This document shows, piece after piece, positions 23,385 to 32,923 of a DNA stretch of 64,000 bases (positions are counted from its first letter, which is position 1; every line of letters begins with the position of its first letter). The stretch is from assembly GCA_963969345.1 (NCBI GenBank), contig OZ017766.1:3782001-3846000 (forward strand), given 5' to 3'. A program made the position numbers and the translations under genes. The notes under the pieces were generated by a model. The model searched no databases. It was given only the letters and a program-made list of their open reading frames with translations, and was not told the origin of the DNA. This stretch comes from Turbatrix aceti. Its lineage: Eukaryota; Nematoda; Chromadorea; Rhabditida; Panagrolaimidae.

Positions 23385-23699
23385 ATGCTGCCGGGGGTGG
23401 TGGGGGATCTGGTGGAGGCGCTCGATACCCTTGTCCGCCTCTTGCTCGGCTTTGGTAGCGGTTTTGAGAGGCGGATGTTTGCGCTTGAGTGTTTTTTTAT
23501 TGCTTGTGAGCTCGTGCAAGCTGCTCACCTCCTCCAGGATTGTTTTTTTGTAGTCTGCGACGGGCGGCCCATTGTCACGAAGGGCGCAATTACCTCAGTG
23601 CACTCCTTATTGAGACCGCTGCTCAAAACGCAAAGCCGTGGGATTGTTTGGATTGCGCGGGTTGTTTTTGTCGAATTTCACACACCGACCACCTTATAA
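23385..23699 (+). CDS. Possible small orphan ORF (weak)
   Basis: An ATG-initiated frame of 104 codons with a regular hydrophobic pattern (VVGDLVEALDTLVRLLLGFGSGF...) and a stop shortly before the next gene's upstream region. A 48-nt intron-like stretch (GTGAGC at about 23505 to TTTTTTTGTAG) lies inside, so the true structure may differ. There is no family match. It sits between the inverted coiled-coil paralogues. Confidence 0.22.
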   Translation: MLPGVVGDLVEALDTLVRLLLGFGSGFERRMFALECFFIACELVQAAHLLQDCFFVVCDGRPIVTKGAITSVHSLLRPLLKTQSRGIVWIARVVFVEFHTPTTL

Positions 23700-23877
23700 G
23701 GCCCATGTGCACACCTCGAGGCGAGGAGGCTTCGAGGAACCATAAATAAACCACCTAGCAGTGTTTGTTTTTATTTTGGAATTACAAATGACCGTTTGGC
23801 ATGACATCAAGTCTGCTGCAAACATGGCGCGGCTCTTGCAATTCACTCTGGTCTAACTACGGTGCTTTCAGGGTAAG

Positions 23878-24655
23878 ATGACGCCCCTCGCTTCATACCT
23901 AGTCATATCGCTGCTTCTAGCAGCCGTCACGCTGCACAGTGCCCTCGCAGATAAGGTCGGTAGCCCCGGGAACACTGCTCACCGTACCTATATTTTTTTT
24001 CAGACAGAGGCGTGCCAGAACTTTGCCATGTGCCTCGAAAAGCTGGAGGAAAAGCAACGTGAGTGCAGAGACGCCGATGCAGTCCGGAAACACGACTATA
24101 CCGGCACCCAGACGCCCAACAAGTGCTCGAAGCGGCACCAGCAGGACATGCACACCCAGGTCACCGGGTTGCACCTGCGCAAGACCGAGAGCATGCGGAG
24201 CTGCCTCGTCGGCAACCAGGAAAACGCATCCGTCGTCGGGTCGCTTGAAGCCGTGAGTCGCCATCCCTTTGTCCCGAACAAACACAGTTTGTCCCGGTTT
24301 TCAGAGAAACAAATGCAAGTCCACGTACGCCAAGTTTGTCAAATACGTAAACCAGAAGTCAAAGAGAAAGTCCCGGAAGGGCGGCAAGAAGCAGCGCAAG
24401 ATGACGGCCAAGCGAGAGCAGCTGAGGTGCAGGAAGGAGCGCAAGGCCCTCTACAAGCGGTGCTACAAGATCGCCACGTGCTGCAGCCTGTTTAAAACGT
24501 GAGTCTCGCTCCCGCCTTTTCCTGCTAAAAATTTCACTTGCAGGTGCCAAGCCGAAGCCACGAACGTCACCAAGGAGCTCTCTTCGCTCAAGTCGTCTCT
24601 CAAGAAGGCCCGGGATCAGTGCCGCAGGGCGGCAGCCAAGGGCACCAAAGCCTGA
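23878..24655 (+). CDS. Secreted Lys/Cys-rich small protein
   Basis: Exons are 23878-23955, 24004-24252, 24305-24498 and 24544-24655, giving 210 aa. Exon 1 is a textbook signal peptide (SYLVISLLLAAVTLHSALA). The mature part has about ten cysteines, starting TEACQNFAMCLEKL and continuing through NKC, RSCL, NKCK, LRC, KRC, TCC, C and QC spaced 10-30 residues apart, with a strongly basic region (KSKRKSRKGGKKQRKMTAKRE) in the middle. The Cys spacing suggests a disulfide-stabilised helical fold; the basic patch suggests binding to anionic matrix or nucleic acid. Family unknown. It lies between the two inverted coiled-coil paralogues. The upstream TGCTTTCAG ending 7 nt before ATG looks like a trans-splice acceptor. 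Confidence 0.78.
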
Positions 24656-24780
24656 CCCCGAGTCACCCACTGCCACGCCACATTCCGTCGCCTTTTGTAA
24701 GTACACCTTCTCGAAAACGTTAGTTTAAATACTTTCTCATCGACTTCGAAGACAGTTACAAAACGAGGGGACAGTTACAG

Positions 24781-25911
24781 TTACAAAGTTCCGGACTTGG
24801 ATCTGACAAGACGGGGCGGGGCTAGGGGGGTCGTGACGTCGGAGGGAGCAGCGGAGCCCTTTGCGGATTCATGCGTCGTGAAGTAGCCGTCATCAGGAAT
24901 GCAATTGAGCGAGATGGGGCCAAAGAGGTTCTCCGGAGAGGAATCTGTTGCCGGGGTCACGTTAACTGCAAAAAAATGCTTGCGGGTAAATTTATTTATT
25001 CAGACTGTTAATTCAGGTGAAAACTAGTCAAAAAATGACTCACGTTGCCTGGAGTCGTCCATGGAAGAGGAATCATTGCCGGCTCGGAAGTTCTTGACTT
25101 CATCGACGATGCCGGACGAGTGCGGTGGAGCGTGTTGGCTCGGGTTGCTGCAGCTCGAATTCGTGGAGGGCAGCGCGGGATGCGAGGCGAGGTGCTCCCC
25201 GGCTCCTCTGGGGTACGCTTCGGCGAGCAGTGGCTGCGCGAAGCGGCCGTACTGGTACGTGGAGTGCGCGGAGGACCAAGGAGGCGCCTGGAGCTCGAGC
25301 TTCTGCTTCAATTGATCCCGCTCGACGGTGATCGAGCGCAACTGCTCGGTGAGGACGCTGGCCTGCTTGCGCTGCTCCTCGTAGGCCATGGTGAGCTGAG
25401 CGCGGAGCGAACGGACTTCGTCCTTGAGAGCCCTGGAGCGCTCCTTGTACCCTACGTACTTGTCCTTCCAGTATTTCTCGTTGGAGGGAGCTTCTTGTCG
25501 TCGGTAGAGCACGGATCCCATCGGACTGGGGTCGTCGTATTCTGCAACAGCGCTGGCCCGGAATGCCATCAGTTCGAGTTGCTGCTGGCGTCGGGAAGGC
25601 AGCTGGAGCGTCGCTCGCTTGTGGCACCGATCAGCAACCAGCGTCTCGTCGTCGCTGCTGACGGCAGGTGATCCCGGACCACCGGGACAGGATCTAGTTG
25701 GTTTTCTCGTGGCTGGCATGGCGGGAGCGTCGTAAGCGTAGGAGGGCCGCATGAGGGCCGTGTCGTCGGCGAAGGTGCGCTGCGACTTCTTGACACGCTT
25801 AGAAGCCCGGCGCTCGCTGGGGGTGAGGAAGGTGACGTGCCGGGACTCATCGAGGTTCTCCTTCTCCTCCTTGTGCCCCTTGGATCGGAAAATGTTCCTC
25901 AGCGACTTCAT
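24781..25911 (-). CDS. Coiled-coil protein, inverted-pair paralogue B
   Basis: Exons, in transcript order, are 25911-25044 and 24965-24781 (phase-1 intron), giving 350 aa. The short second exon was found by homology: its PDDGYFTTHESAK segment matches LDDGYNTSGTHDSAK in paralogue A (20576-21656). The two genes share an identical first 29 residues, the same domain order and the same intron position, but lie on opposite strands, tail to tail, about 3.1 kb apart. Differences concentrate in the linker after SSDDETLVA and in the Ser/Asn-rich stretch before VDEVKNFR. ATG directly follows an AATTCAG acceptor. No signal peptide or membrane segment; biochemical role unknown. Confidence 0.83.
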
Positions 25912-25990
25912 CTGAATTGGTGGAGGTAAGACAAAACGAAATGAGAAAACGACAGCGCGTCAACCGTAAAAAAGAACACAATTCGCACTT

Positions 25991-26431
25991 TCAAAGCGCA
26001 AAAAAAACATTTAAAAAATGATTGTCAGGCGGCGAAGCGTTCAAACCATTGATTGACGATGGCAAAAAAAGCAATGGAAGAAAGGAAGCGAAAAGCGACA
26101 GATCGGGGACGAAGGCTCCCTCTGCGCAATGGACGGAGGAGAGTAATGCACTGGCCGACTTGCGCGCGCTTTTCGGGGTCGACTCGCCGGCGCCGCAGCC
26201 AGCCGCTCTGCCCAACGCTGGGGCATGCAGGTGACGGATCTGCCGTCGTCCGCCCCGTTCATCCGGCAAGCAGTACATCATATCCTCCGAGCCGCCTCGC
26301 GAGCTCTTTCCCTTCCCGTTCGACAGGATCCGCGCGATTCGCGGAGACTGCGGGGCTTCATGCAACCTTTTTGAGTGCTCATTTGGGTTGTCGGGGATGG
26401 GAACACGGTTCAAAGACAGCATGTACTTCAA
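25991..26431 (-). CDS. Hypothetical ORF upstream of coiled-coil paralogue B (weak)
   Basis: A 146-codon ATG-initiated open frame on the minus strand, upstream of and in the same direction as the coiled-coil gene that starts at 25911. The first 70 residues are polar (RVPIPDNPNEHSKRL...), the last 30 hydrophobic. There is no family match. It could be an alternative 5' exon, an independent small gene, or a chance frame in a GC-rich promoter region shared with the divergent BAR gene. The remaining bases up to 26672 hold nothing else I can support. Confidence 0.25.
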   Translation of the reverse strand: MKYMLSLNRVPIPDNPNEHSKRLHEAPQSPRIARILSNGKGKSSRGGSEDMMYCLPDERGGRRQIRHLHAPALGRAAGCGAGESTPKSARKSASALLSSVHCAEGAFVPDLSLFASFLPLLFLPSSINGLNASPPDNHFLNVFFAL

Positions 26432-26672
26432 ACTTGGCTGGAAATCTTTTTTGGAGACTTCTTTCTTAGGTCAGCGGACAAAAGAATAAACAATGCAGGC
26501 GTAAACTGTTTTGTGCCGTTTTCAACAGGCGCAAATCATTTTTTGAAGATAAATGCAAATTGCCAAAAGATCATCCCTCCATCGGATGCGCGTTGTGCCT
26601 GCTGGCATTTCAGCCCGAAGGCGGCGCAGCACGTGTTTGTCTTTGACTCGAGAACGCTTCTGAAACAGCAAA

Positions 26673-27422
26673 ATGGCGCAGCAAAACCCCGGCGGATTGA
26701 AGCGGGTCTTCGCGAAGGCCAAGATTATCCAGGTGGAGCAGACGCCCATGTCCGCGGAGTTTGTCAAGAACACAGAGCACTACGACAAGTACAAAGATGC
26801 CCTCGACGTCCTCGCGGACCGCATGCAACTCGTCGTTCAGTCCAACCCCACCGTCTTGACCACCGTGAGTTTTGCGTTGCTCCAATTCGGTTGCAAACAA
26901 AACAAAAAAAGACGCGCAACATTACAGCCGCAGATCGAATGCGCGCCAGGAGAAAACCCCCACGAAAAGCTCGTCGCGTCGTTGTCCATCTTCATTACAT
27001 ACTTTCCGGGCGACAAGACGGCCGAGTTGAAAGAGATGATCGAGGAAAACAAGAAACTGGCGACGATCGAGCGAGAGTACCAGCTAAAGGCGCGTCGCGC
27101 GATTAAGCACATCCGGCGCTTCACCCCGGAGGAGTACATCAAGTTCGCCGATGAACGGCAGAAGTTCAACAAAGCCCGAGAGACGATGGACTTGGTCAAA
27201 CACGAACTCAAGAACGCCAAGACCACCGAGCAGGTCGAGAAGAAGGGTGTGTTGTACGAGCAAGCCGTCGCCGAGTTCGACGCGCAGGCGAAGCAGGTCG
27301 TCGAGATCGTGAGTCGGCTGCCCCAGATCCAAGAATCCCACGTCAAAGACGTCTTGGACTACTTTGACGTCCTGACCAACTTTCACAGGACCATGTCCAA
27401 AGTTATTGTTCGACGCGAGTGA
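26673..27422 (+). CDS. BAR-domain protein (endophilin/amphiphysin-like)
   Basis: Exons are 26673-26864 and 26928-27422, giving 228 aa. The whole protein is a BAR domain: an N-terminal amphipathic-type stretch (GGLKRVFAKAKIIQVEQT), then three long helices with the second containing FITYFPGDKTAELKEMIEENKKLATIEREYQLKARRAIKHI and the third KQVVEIVSRLPQIQESHVKDVLDYFDVLTNFHRTM. Such domains dimerise into curved membrane-binding modules in endocytosis and membrane remodelling. There is no SH3 domain, so the protein is shorter than endophilins. The gene is convergent with the collagen gene; its stop lies 69 bp from the collagen stop, so its 3' UTR must be very short or overlap the collagen coding region. 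Subfamily assignment is uncertain. Confidence 0.72.
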   Translation: MAQQNPGGLKRVFAKAKIIQVEQTPMSAEFVKNTEHYDKYKDALDVLADRMQLVVQSNPTVLTTVSFALLQFGCKQNKKRRATLQPQIECAPGENPHEKLVASLSIFITYFPGDKTAELKEMIEENKKLATIEREYQLKARRAIKHIRRFTPEEYIKFADERQKFNKARETMDLVKHELKNAKTTEQVEKKGVLYEQAVAEFDAQAKQVVEIVSRLPQIQESHVKDVLDYFDVLTNFHRTMSKVIVRRE

Positions 27423-27430
27423 AAAAAATA

Positions 27431-27436
27431 TTTATT
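27431..27436 (-). terminator. Poly(A) signal for the collagen gene
   Basis: TTTATT on the plus strand, AATAAA in the collagen transcript, 56 nt past its stop codon and 9 nt beyond the stop of the convergent BAR gene. Confidence 0.6.
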
Positions 27437-27491
27437 GCGTTGATGAAGAATGAAAGCAAATGTACAACGGGGAACACGAGGTAACATCCAT

Positions 27492-28563
27492 TTAGTAGCC
27501 GGGTGCCGTTCTTGGCGTCGGGCAGTGCTCGCATCCTCCGCCAGTGCCGGCAACGCCGTCGGGGCCCTTGTCGCCGTCGGGGCCGGGGGTTCCTGGGGGT
27601 CCGTCTGCGCCCGGGGGACCGGGAGGTCCTTCGGGGCCGGGACCGGGGCTGATGCCAACATCTCCATCGGGTCCAGGCGGGCCGGCGGGACCTTCTGGGC
27701 CGGGAGGGCCTGGAGGACCGGGCACACCTGGAACGTCGTTGATCTGGCCGGCTTCTCCCGGCGTACCCGGAAGACCGTCTTCGCCCGGGCTGCCTGGTGG
27801 ACCCTCGGGACCGGGAGGACCTGGGGGTCCGGGGTTGGTAGGGGGAGCGGGGGCACCGTCGGCACCTGGATTGCCTGAGGGTCCAGGAGGACCAGCAGGG
27901 CCGGCGGGACCAGGGGGCCCAGCTGGGCACTCGGGCTCACACACAGGTCCTGAACCGTCCTGGGGCGCGTCCTGGCCGGGAGCGCCTTCGGAACCTGCCT
28001 GCCCGTCTTTGCCGTCCGTGCCGTCGGTACCGGGAGGACCGGCCGGGCCTGGGGGACCGAAGCTGCATCCACCGCCACCGCCGCTTTGGGGAATGGCTGC
28101 CGGGGCGACCTCGATCGGGGCGTTGTTCACTCCGCTGGCACCGTAGCCAGAAACCTGCTGGGCGTACGATTGACGTCGGCTAAGGACCCGCTGCTCGGTT
28201 CCAGCCGAGGCCGTCGATAGGGGCTTCGCGCTGAAGAAGAACTGCTGCTTCACGGGAGCTGCGCGCTTCGAAATGCGCGAATTGACGCCCTTGTATGAGG
28301 CGTACTGAAAAAAATCGGGTGTGAAGAAAACATTCTTCTTGCCAGCCTACCTTGGCAAACTCGGTGTACAAGTCGTTAATCTGGGAGAGACAAAATTGGA
28401 GTTCGTTCTCCAAGGTGCTCTGCACGTGCTGGACGTAGGTGTAGAGCATGGGGATGCAGACGGCGGCGGTCAGCGTGGCGACAGTGCTGACCACGATTCC
28501 AAAGAAGGCGAGTCTCTTGATGGCAGCGGCCTCCCTGAGGAGGGCCTTCTCGTCGCGCTCCAT
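27492..28563 (-). CDS. Nematode cuticle collagen
   Basis: Exons, in transcript order, are 28563-28351 and 28304-27492, giving 341 aa. The N-terminal 70 residues form the Col_cuticle_N domain with one membrane/signal-anchor segment ([22 protein letters not shown]) and the conserved tail [14 protein letters not shown] furin-type site with the SRRQSYAQQ context, typical of the cuticle collagen homology boxes, lies near residue 110. Interrupted Gly-X-Y blocks follow, bounded by cysteines ([16 protein letters not shown]-terminal CEHC). The product is processed and cross-linked into the cuticle. This gene is the main evidence that the organism is a nematode. The left end of a terminal-inverted-repeat element lies 127 bp upstream of the start codon. 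Confidence 0.96.
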
Positions 28564-28689
28564 GGCTGCTGCAACCTTAGACGGCTTAAAACTGCAAAAA
28601 TAATTATCCAGCGATAATAACGCGCATCTGACAAATCCCGGGCGCCCGCATGGTCGACTTTTATTCGAGCTACGCGACCGAAGGGAGGA

Positions 28690-29749
28690 CACGGAGAAGT
28701 CGAAATCAAGCTTGCGTCGACGCAGAGTCAGACTTACGGCATGTGAAGTCAGATTACGGTCGACTTAAGCGATGTCAGACTTGCGACAAACTTGCAACAA
28801 GTTTGAAAAAAATGAAAAAATAAAAAAATTAACGTTTTTCGCTGTTCATAGGGCTGCAATCTGACATTTACATGGCACAAACTTAACATTTTGTCAAAAA
28901 TTGGTCGTATCAAGCTTGCGGTGCAGCAAAGTCAGACTTCTGCCCTTTAATTTGGCAATTTGCCTGAAGTTGTTCAATTCAAATTTTAGTGTTTTTGTTT
29001 TTTTTGATGAAAAGTTATCGAATCTCAAAGCGAAATTGACTTCGCGATCTTTCGATAAAAATTTTGCATTCGATTCATGTTTCAATTCTTTCTTGTTTTC
29101 AGTCAGTATTCGCATTTGTCCGTTTGTGTCGAGCTTTTGCTTTTTATCTGTTGTTTTTTTTCGTTTTAGATATCAGTTTCGACGTTGCGCGGAGTGATGA
29201 TTGCCGAGAGAAGCACTTCTTTACCAACAACTACTTTTTATGATTCGAAACAACTTCGAGGATTGTTTGTAAGTTTTTATGTACATTTAACAAAAAGATT
29301 ATATATTTTTTCAGGAATCAGAATCATGAAAAGCGCATCTGAATCATCATTACGAAAATACCGCTGAATCAAAAATGCTTGACGACGAACGCGTCCGCGA
29401 CGGAACTGGCACCGGTGATCATACCCGCACATCGACGACAACAGCACCCATGGTTAGCCGTTGATCCGGCGTTATTCTTGTCTTTTTTTGTTAACTTGAT
29501 GATTGTTTTGTTAATTTGAGCATATAAAATGATGCAATGAGAAAACGTGGACACAAGGGGACACAATAGGGATGGAAAACACAAAATAACAACCGGGCAC
29601 GAACGCTACCTAATATGCAAATTTTACGCCTATGCGTTAAGCTTGCGTCGAGTCAGAGTTAAGCTTGCGTCCTTTTTATGGCAAGTTTACGAATGGCCGG
29701 CGCAAACTTAACTTTAACGGGACGCAAGCTTGGTTTCGACTTCTCCGTG
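28690..29749. mobile_element. Candidate non-autonomous DNA transposon (MITE-like) with 29-bp TIRs
   Basis: The ends 28690-28718 and 29721-29749 are inverted copies of one another with 28 of 29 bases matching (consensus begins CACGGAGAAGTCGAAA). The interior is AT-rich, with no transposase frame. The motif AAGCTTGCG recurs at 28708, 28912, 29639 and 29661 and, inverted, at 29722; TTAAGCTTGCGTC is repeated exactly at 29637 and 29659. No clear target-site duplication is visible, so exact ends are provisional. The element sits in the upstream region of the collagen gene. Confidence 0.6.
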
Positions 29750-30581
29750 GAGAGATCCGGTGCTCCGAAAAACAACTCTCCTCGCCCTTGTCTCGCCGCT
29801 GACTGCCACGGCAGCGATAGTCGGCGACGATAAGAAAGAGTCCTCCGAGCGAGAAGACAAAACCTTTTTTTGCATTTCGAGATCCAGTTTTCGCTCGGGA
29901 AGACGATCCTGTTGCATTTCGCCCGTTTTTTTGAATCGACGGATCAAACACACTAAAGCAGCGGTAATTAGATCAACTCCGACGATAAAAAAAAAGCCAC
30001 CGGCGACATCCGTCCCAAAAAAGTTCGGGAGAAAGACGCTGGCGGGCGAGCTACATGAGAACGCTCGAAGCAGGGCTTTAAAATCAGCGGCGACCACGAC
30101 TAAAACCATCGCTGGCGCGTCGCCATCTCATGTCAGCCACGCGCCAGCGATGTCTTGCGAGTTTGGTCAGAACAAACGCGTAAATCGAGGCTTATAACCA
30201 GAATGTCCTTCGATCTGGGCTTGAAGGTGGTCGATCGGTCGGCGGTGCTTGTAAAAAAAATCCAGTTTGATCGAGCAAAACGCAACTTTTGCAAAAAAAT
30301 TGTCAAGACGCCAAAACTATCTGTTTTGATAATGAGCAGCCCGATTTTGGGTGTGGATGTTGTTTCCGGTCTGAATATCCGATTTTGCTGCCCAAAGCCT
30401 CTGTTGATCCTTGATTTAAAAAACGAAAACCCCCACAAATCATTATTCTTCAGCCCAAGACCGTGACAATTAACGGAACGCAATTTGACACAGCACGGAC
30501 CCCCGGCGGTAAATCCGGTGGTGCGGATGGATCTTTTCTATGCTGTTTATGCAACGATCACACAAAAGATCTCCAACGTTG
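29750..30581. other. Intergenic with overlapping long frames on both strands
   Basis: Frames of 131 codons (minus, 29714-30109) and 155 codons (plus, 29730-30197) overlap here. The minus frame has one hydrophobic helix followed by basic residues and could be an exon, but both extend into the inverted-repeat end and neither matches a family, so I leave them unannotated. Confidence 0.35.
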
Positions 30582-31622
30582 TTACGAATAACGCAGTGCT
30601 TTGTCATCGTCGACGACCCGAATCTCGACTTCCGAGATGCTGTACATGATGTCAAGCGTGTAGTAGCCGAAGCGGTTTTTGAAGCGAAATTGGTCGTGCG
30701 GTGACCTCGATTGCACCTGGTTTTTGCGGAAGTTGATGTGATACAGTGGCCACGGGATTTTGCCAGAGAGGAAAATCCTGCCGATGCTCTTCGTCACCCG
30801 CGTCGAGTTCCGGAAGCGCTGCAATTTGTCACGCTTTGCATGGAGAAATATTGCTGACAGCGCGAGCGGATCCCGGGCGCCGCGCAACCGAGTTAATTAA
30901 AAGCCCGGCGAGCGAGAGATTACACAAACACGTTTTCCGCATATTGTTTGTGCTTCTGCAAGCGCGCATTAATATCCTAGCAGTCACCAAAAAGCCGTTA
31001 ACCGACGCAACCCTTTCTTTGATAAGGCGCTGGTTATCAAAAAGGTTGCGTGCGCACCACGGGTTCCCCGTAAACAAGTATATACCTGGATCAGCTGATT
31101 GATGAACGTTTCACTCAACTGCACGCGTCTGATTTCGAAGATCTCGATGGCGCCTGGCTGGAAGATGAGGTCCAGCAGCACGCTGTCCTCGAGCTGGATC
31201 AGCTGCAACGGACACAGCCGCAGATTCTGCAGCCGGCGGATGCGGGCATCCCTGAGCATGGTGCCGATGAACGCCGCGTCAAAGTCGCACTCCAGCTTGA
31301 GCGAAGACGCCCGGAGGTACGAGAACGCAAAATCGCACATGTCCTGCGTGAAGGCTTCGTCGAAGTGGCAGGACTCGAAGGTGGCGTGCACGGCGCACAC
31401 CTTTAGGCCCTTCGTCGCCGTCCGCCATTTGAGCAGAAAATCGGGTGTCAACACTACGCCCTGGATTGTGAGCAGATTTGGCACGAGTCGTTGCTGGAAG
31501 ATGCGTGCGATGAAGGCCTCGACCGAGACGCGTTCTTTCGACGTTGATGCGGTCGCCGTGGCCAGTGCATTCTCCGGGTCCGAAGAGGAAAAATCGAAAG
31601 TAACACACGGAATGGTCGGCAT
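30582..31622 (-). CDS. Nematode-type F-box-associated-like (FTH/DUF38-like) protein
   Basis: Exons, in transcript order, are 31622-31086 and 30818-30582 (267-nt intron, phase 0), giving 257 aa. The protein is mostly alternating hydrophobic strands and helices with LRR-like spacing (RLQNLRLCPLQLIQLEDSVLLDLIF, IEIFEIRRVQLSETFINQLIQ) and a C-terminal domain ending FGYYTLDIMYSISEVEIRVVDDD, a style shared by the FTH/FBA-2 regions of nematode F-box proteins. No N-terminal F-box is visible. The start follows an acceptor-like TATTCCACAG. It vaguely resembles the gene at 63108 in layout. Assignment is by style rather than a clear motif, so confidence is modest. Confidence 0.5.
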
Positions 31623-32923
31623 GACTGTGGAATACTTTCTGGACAAATGAAGAGTCCAACAACCGAACGGGGAGCCCGAGAGGGTCAACACGAACCCGAC
31701 TCACCGAATCGACGCCTCTGGCCGTTATCAGGCGTCGTTATCACCGGCCGGGGTGGGTGTGCGTGCAATCTTTGTTCTCTTCTTGCCAGACCACGAGTTG
31801 CGGTGTAATTGACGAGGCTGCGATGCACGTGAGCACTCGTTGCACTTTTTGCCTCCTGCCGGATCGCCCCTGCCAGACAATGACTAATGGTCAGAAATGA
31901 ACGAACGAACGAATGCGAACAATGATTTGAAAAACATTTTGCCTGTCTGTCGCGTGTTTACATTATTTCACATCAGCCAGATTTCGGACTTTGAAAAAAA
32001 AATGGAAACGGCGTGTCTTGTGAGATAACACCCGAGTCGAACGAGTCCAATAGGAGATAAGAAGTAGTCCAGGCAGACCGAACAGACCATGCAACGGCTT
32101 CTCTGTTGATTGAAAAAATATGCGTTCAAGAATGTGCCCCGGCCGGGTTTCTGTTGGCTTTGTCAATCGAAATAAATGGAAAAAAAGTTTATCTGGTGGT
32201 AAAAATTAATGCAAAGTGCTCAAAAAGCCAAAACATTAGGTTTTTTGTCCTGCCAAGCCGTCTGAGTTGTCTGCTCATCAAATTCTGCCTAGTACACCAT
32301 TAGCAATACCCCAACGAAGAAGTGAGGTAAACCAGTTGTCGTCCCCCAATTCCAATTGTTACGTGCACCAGCACCCAGGGCGATGGAGAGCGAGCGACGT
32401 GCCCTGTCAACGACATCGCCGGCGGTGTCCATGCCCAGTTGATGGTCTCGTGAACTCACTCTGTGGTGTCTGCTGGCAGGTTTCAAAAAACAGCGACCCC
32501 AAGGTACTCTTGAATTGGAGTTATTAAGGGCTTGGCGGCGGAAGTCATCCCCAACGCATCCGATGTCCAAAGTGCAGGGTCTTAAGCGGGATGAATGCAA
32601 AATCCTGTTTACAAGGACTTGTAAAAGCACATCATTGGCCCCGATGTTTACAATTAGCAACGGACGGCATTTGGCGTGAGACACGCGATAAATGGCACTT
32701 TCGCCGTACTCGCGCAAGACAAATTGCGACACGGCACGCAACAGATGACACACCTGTGGCAAACACGACACTACCAACAGTGCAGGGCCGAAAACAGGCC
32801 CCGGATGGCCCGTTTCGGGTGCCCATTTGGAAAACGACTTCGCCACTGGCTGAGACGCTACTTCCAAGGACGTTGCCTGGTTGCCAGACTCTTGGCTCCT
32901 GAATTCAGCATCAGAGAGTGACA
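31623..32923. other. Intergenic; contains a long minus-strand frame with a GxND motif
   Basis: No firm gene. A continuous minus-strand frame (32289-33095, 268 codons, overlapping the first coding part of the guanylate cyclase gene) includes IVNIGANDVLL, the GxND pattern of SGNH hydrolases, and later DHQLGMDTAGDVVDRARR, reminiscent of the terminal block of such enzymes. It may be a decayed hydrolase or retroelement esterase fragment, or chance. A short GAAC microsatellite lies near 31900. Confidence 0.3.

Noticed and set aside
29714..30197. Two overlapping opposite-strand frames of 131 and 155 codons
   Set aside because: They mirror one another, cross the transposon end and match nothing.
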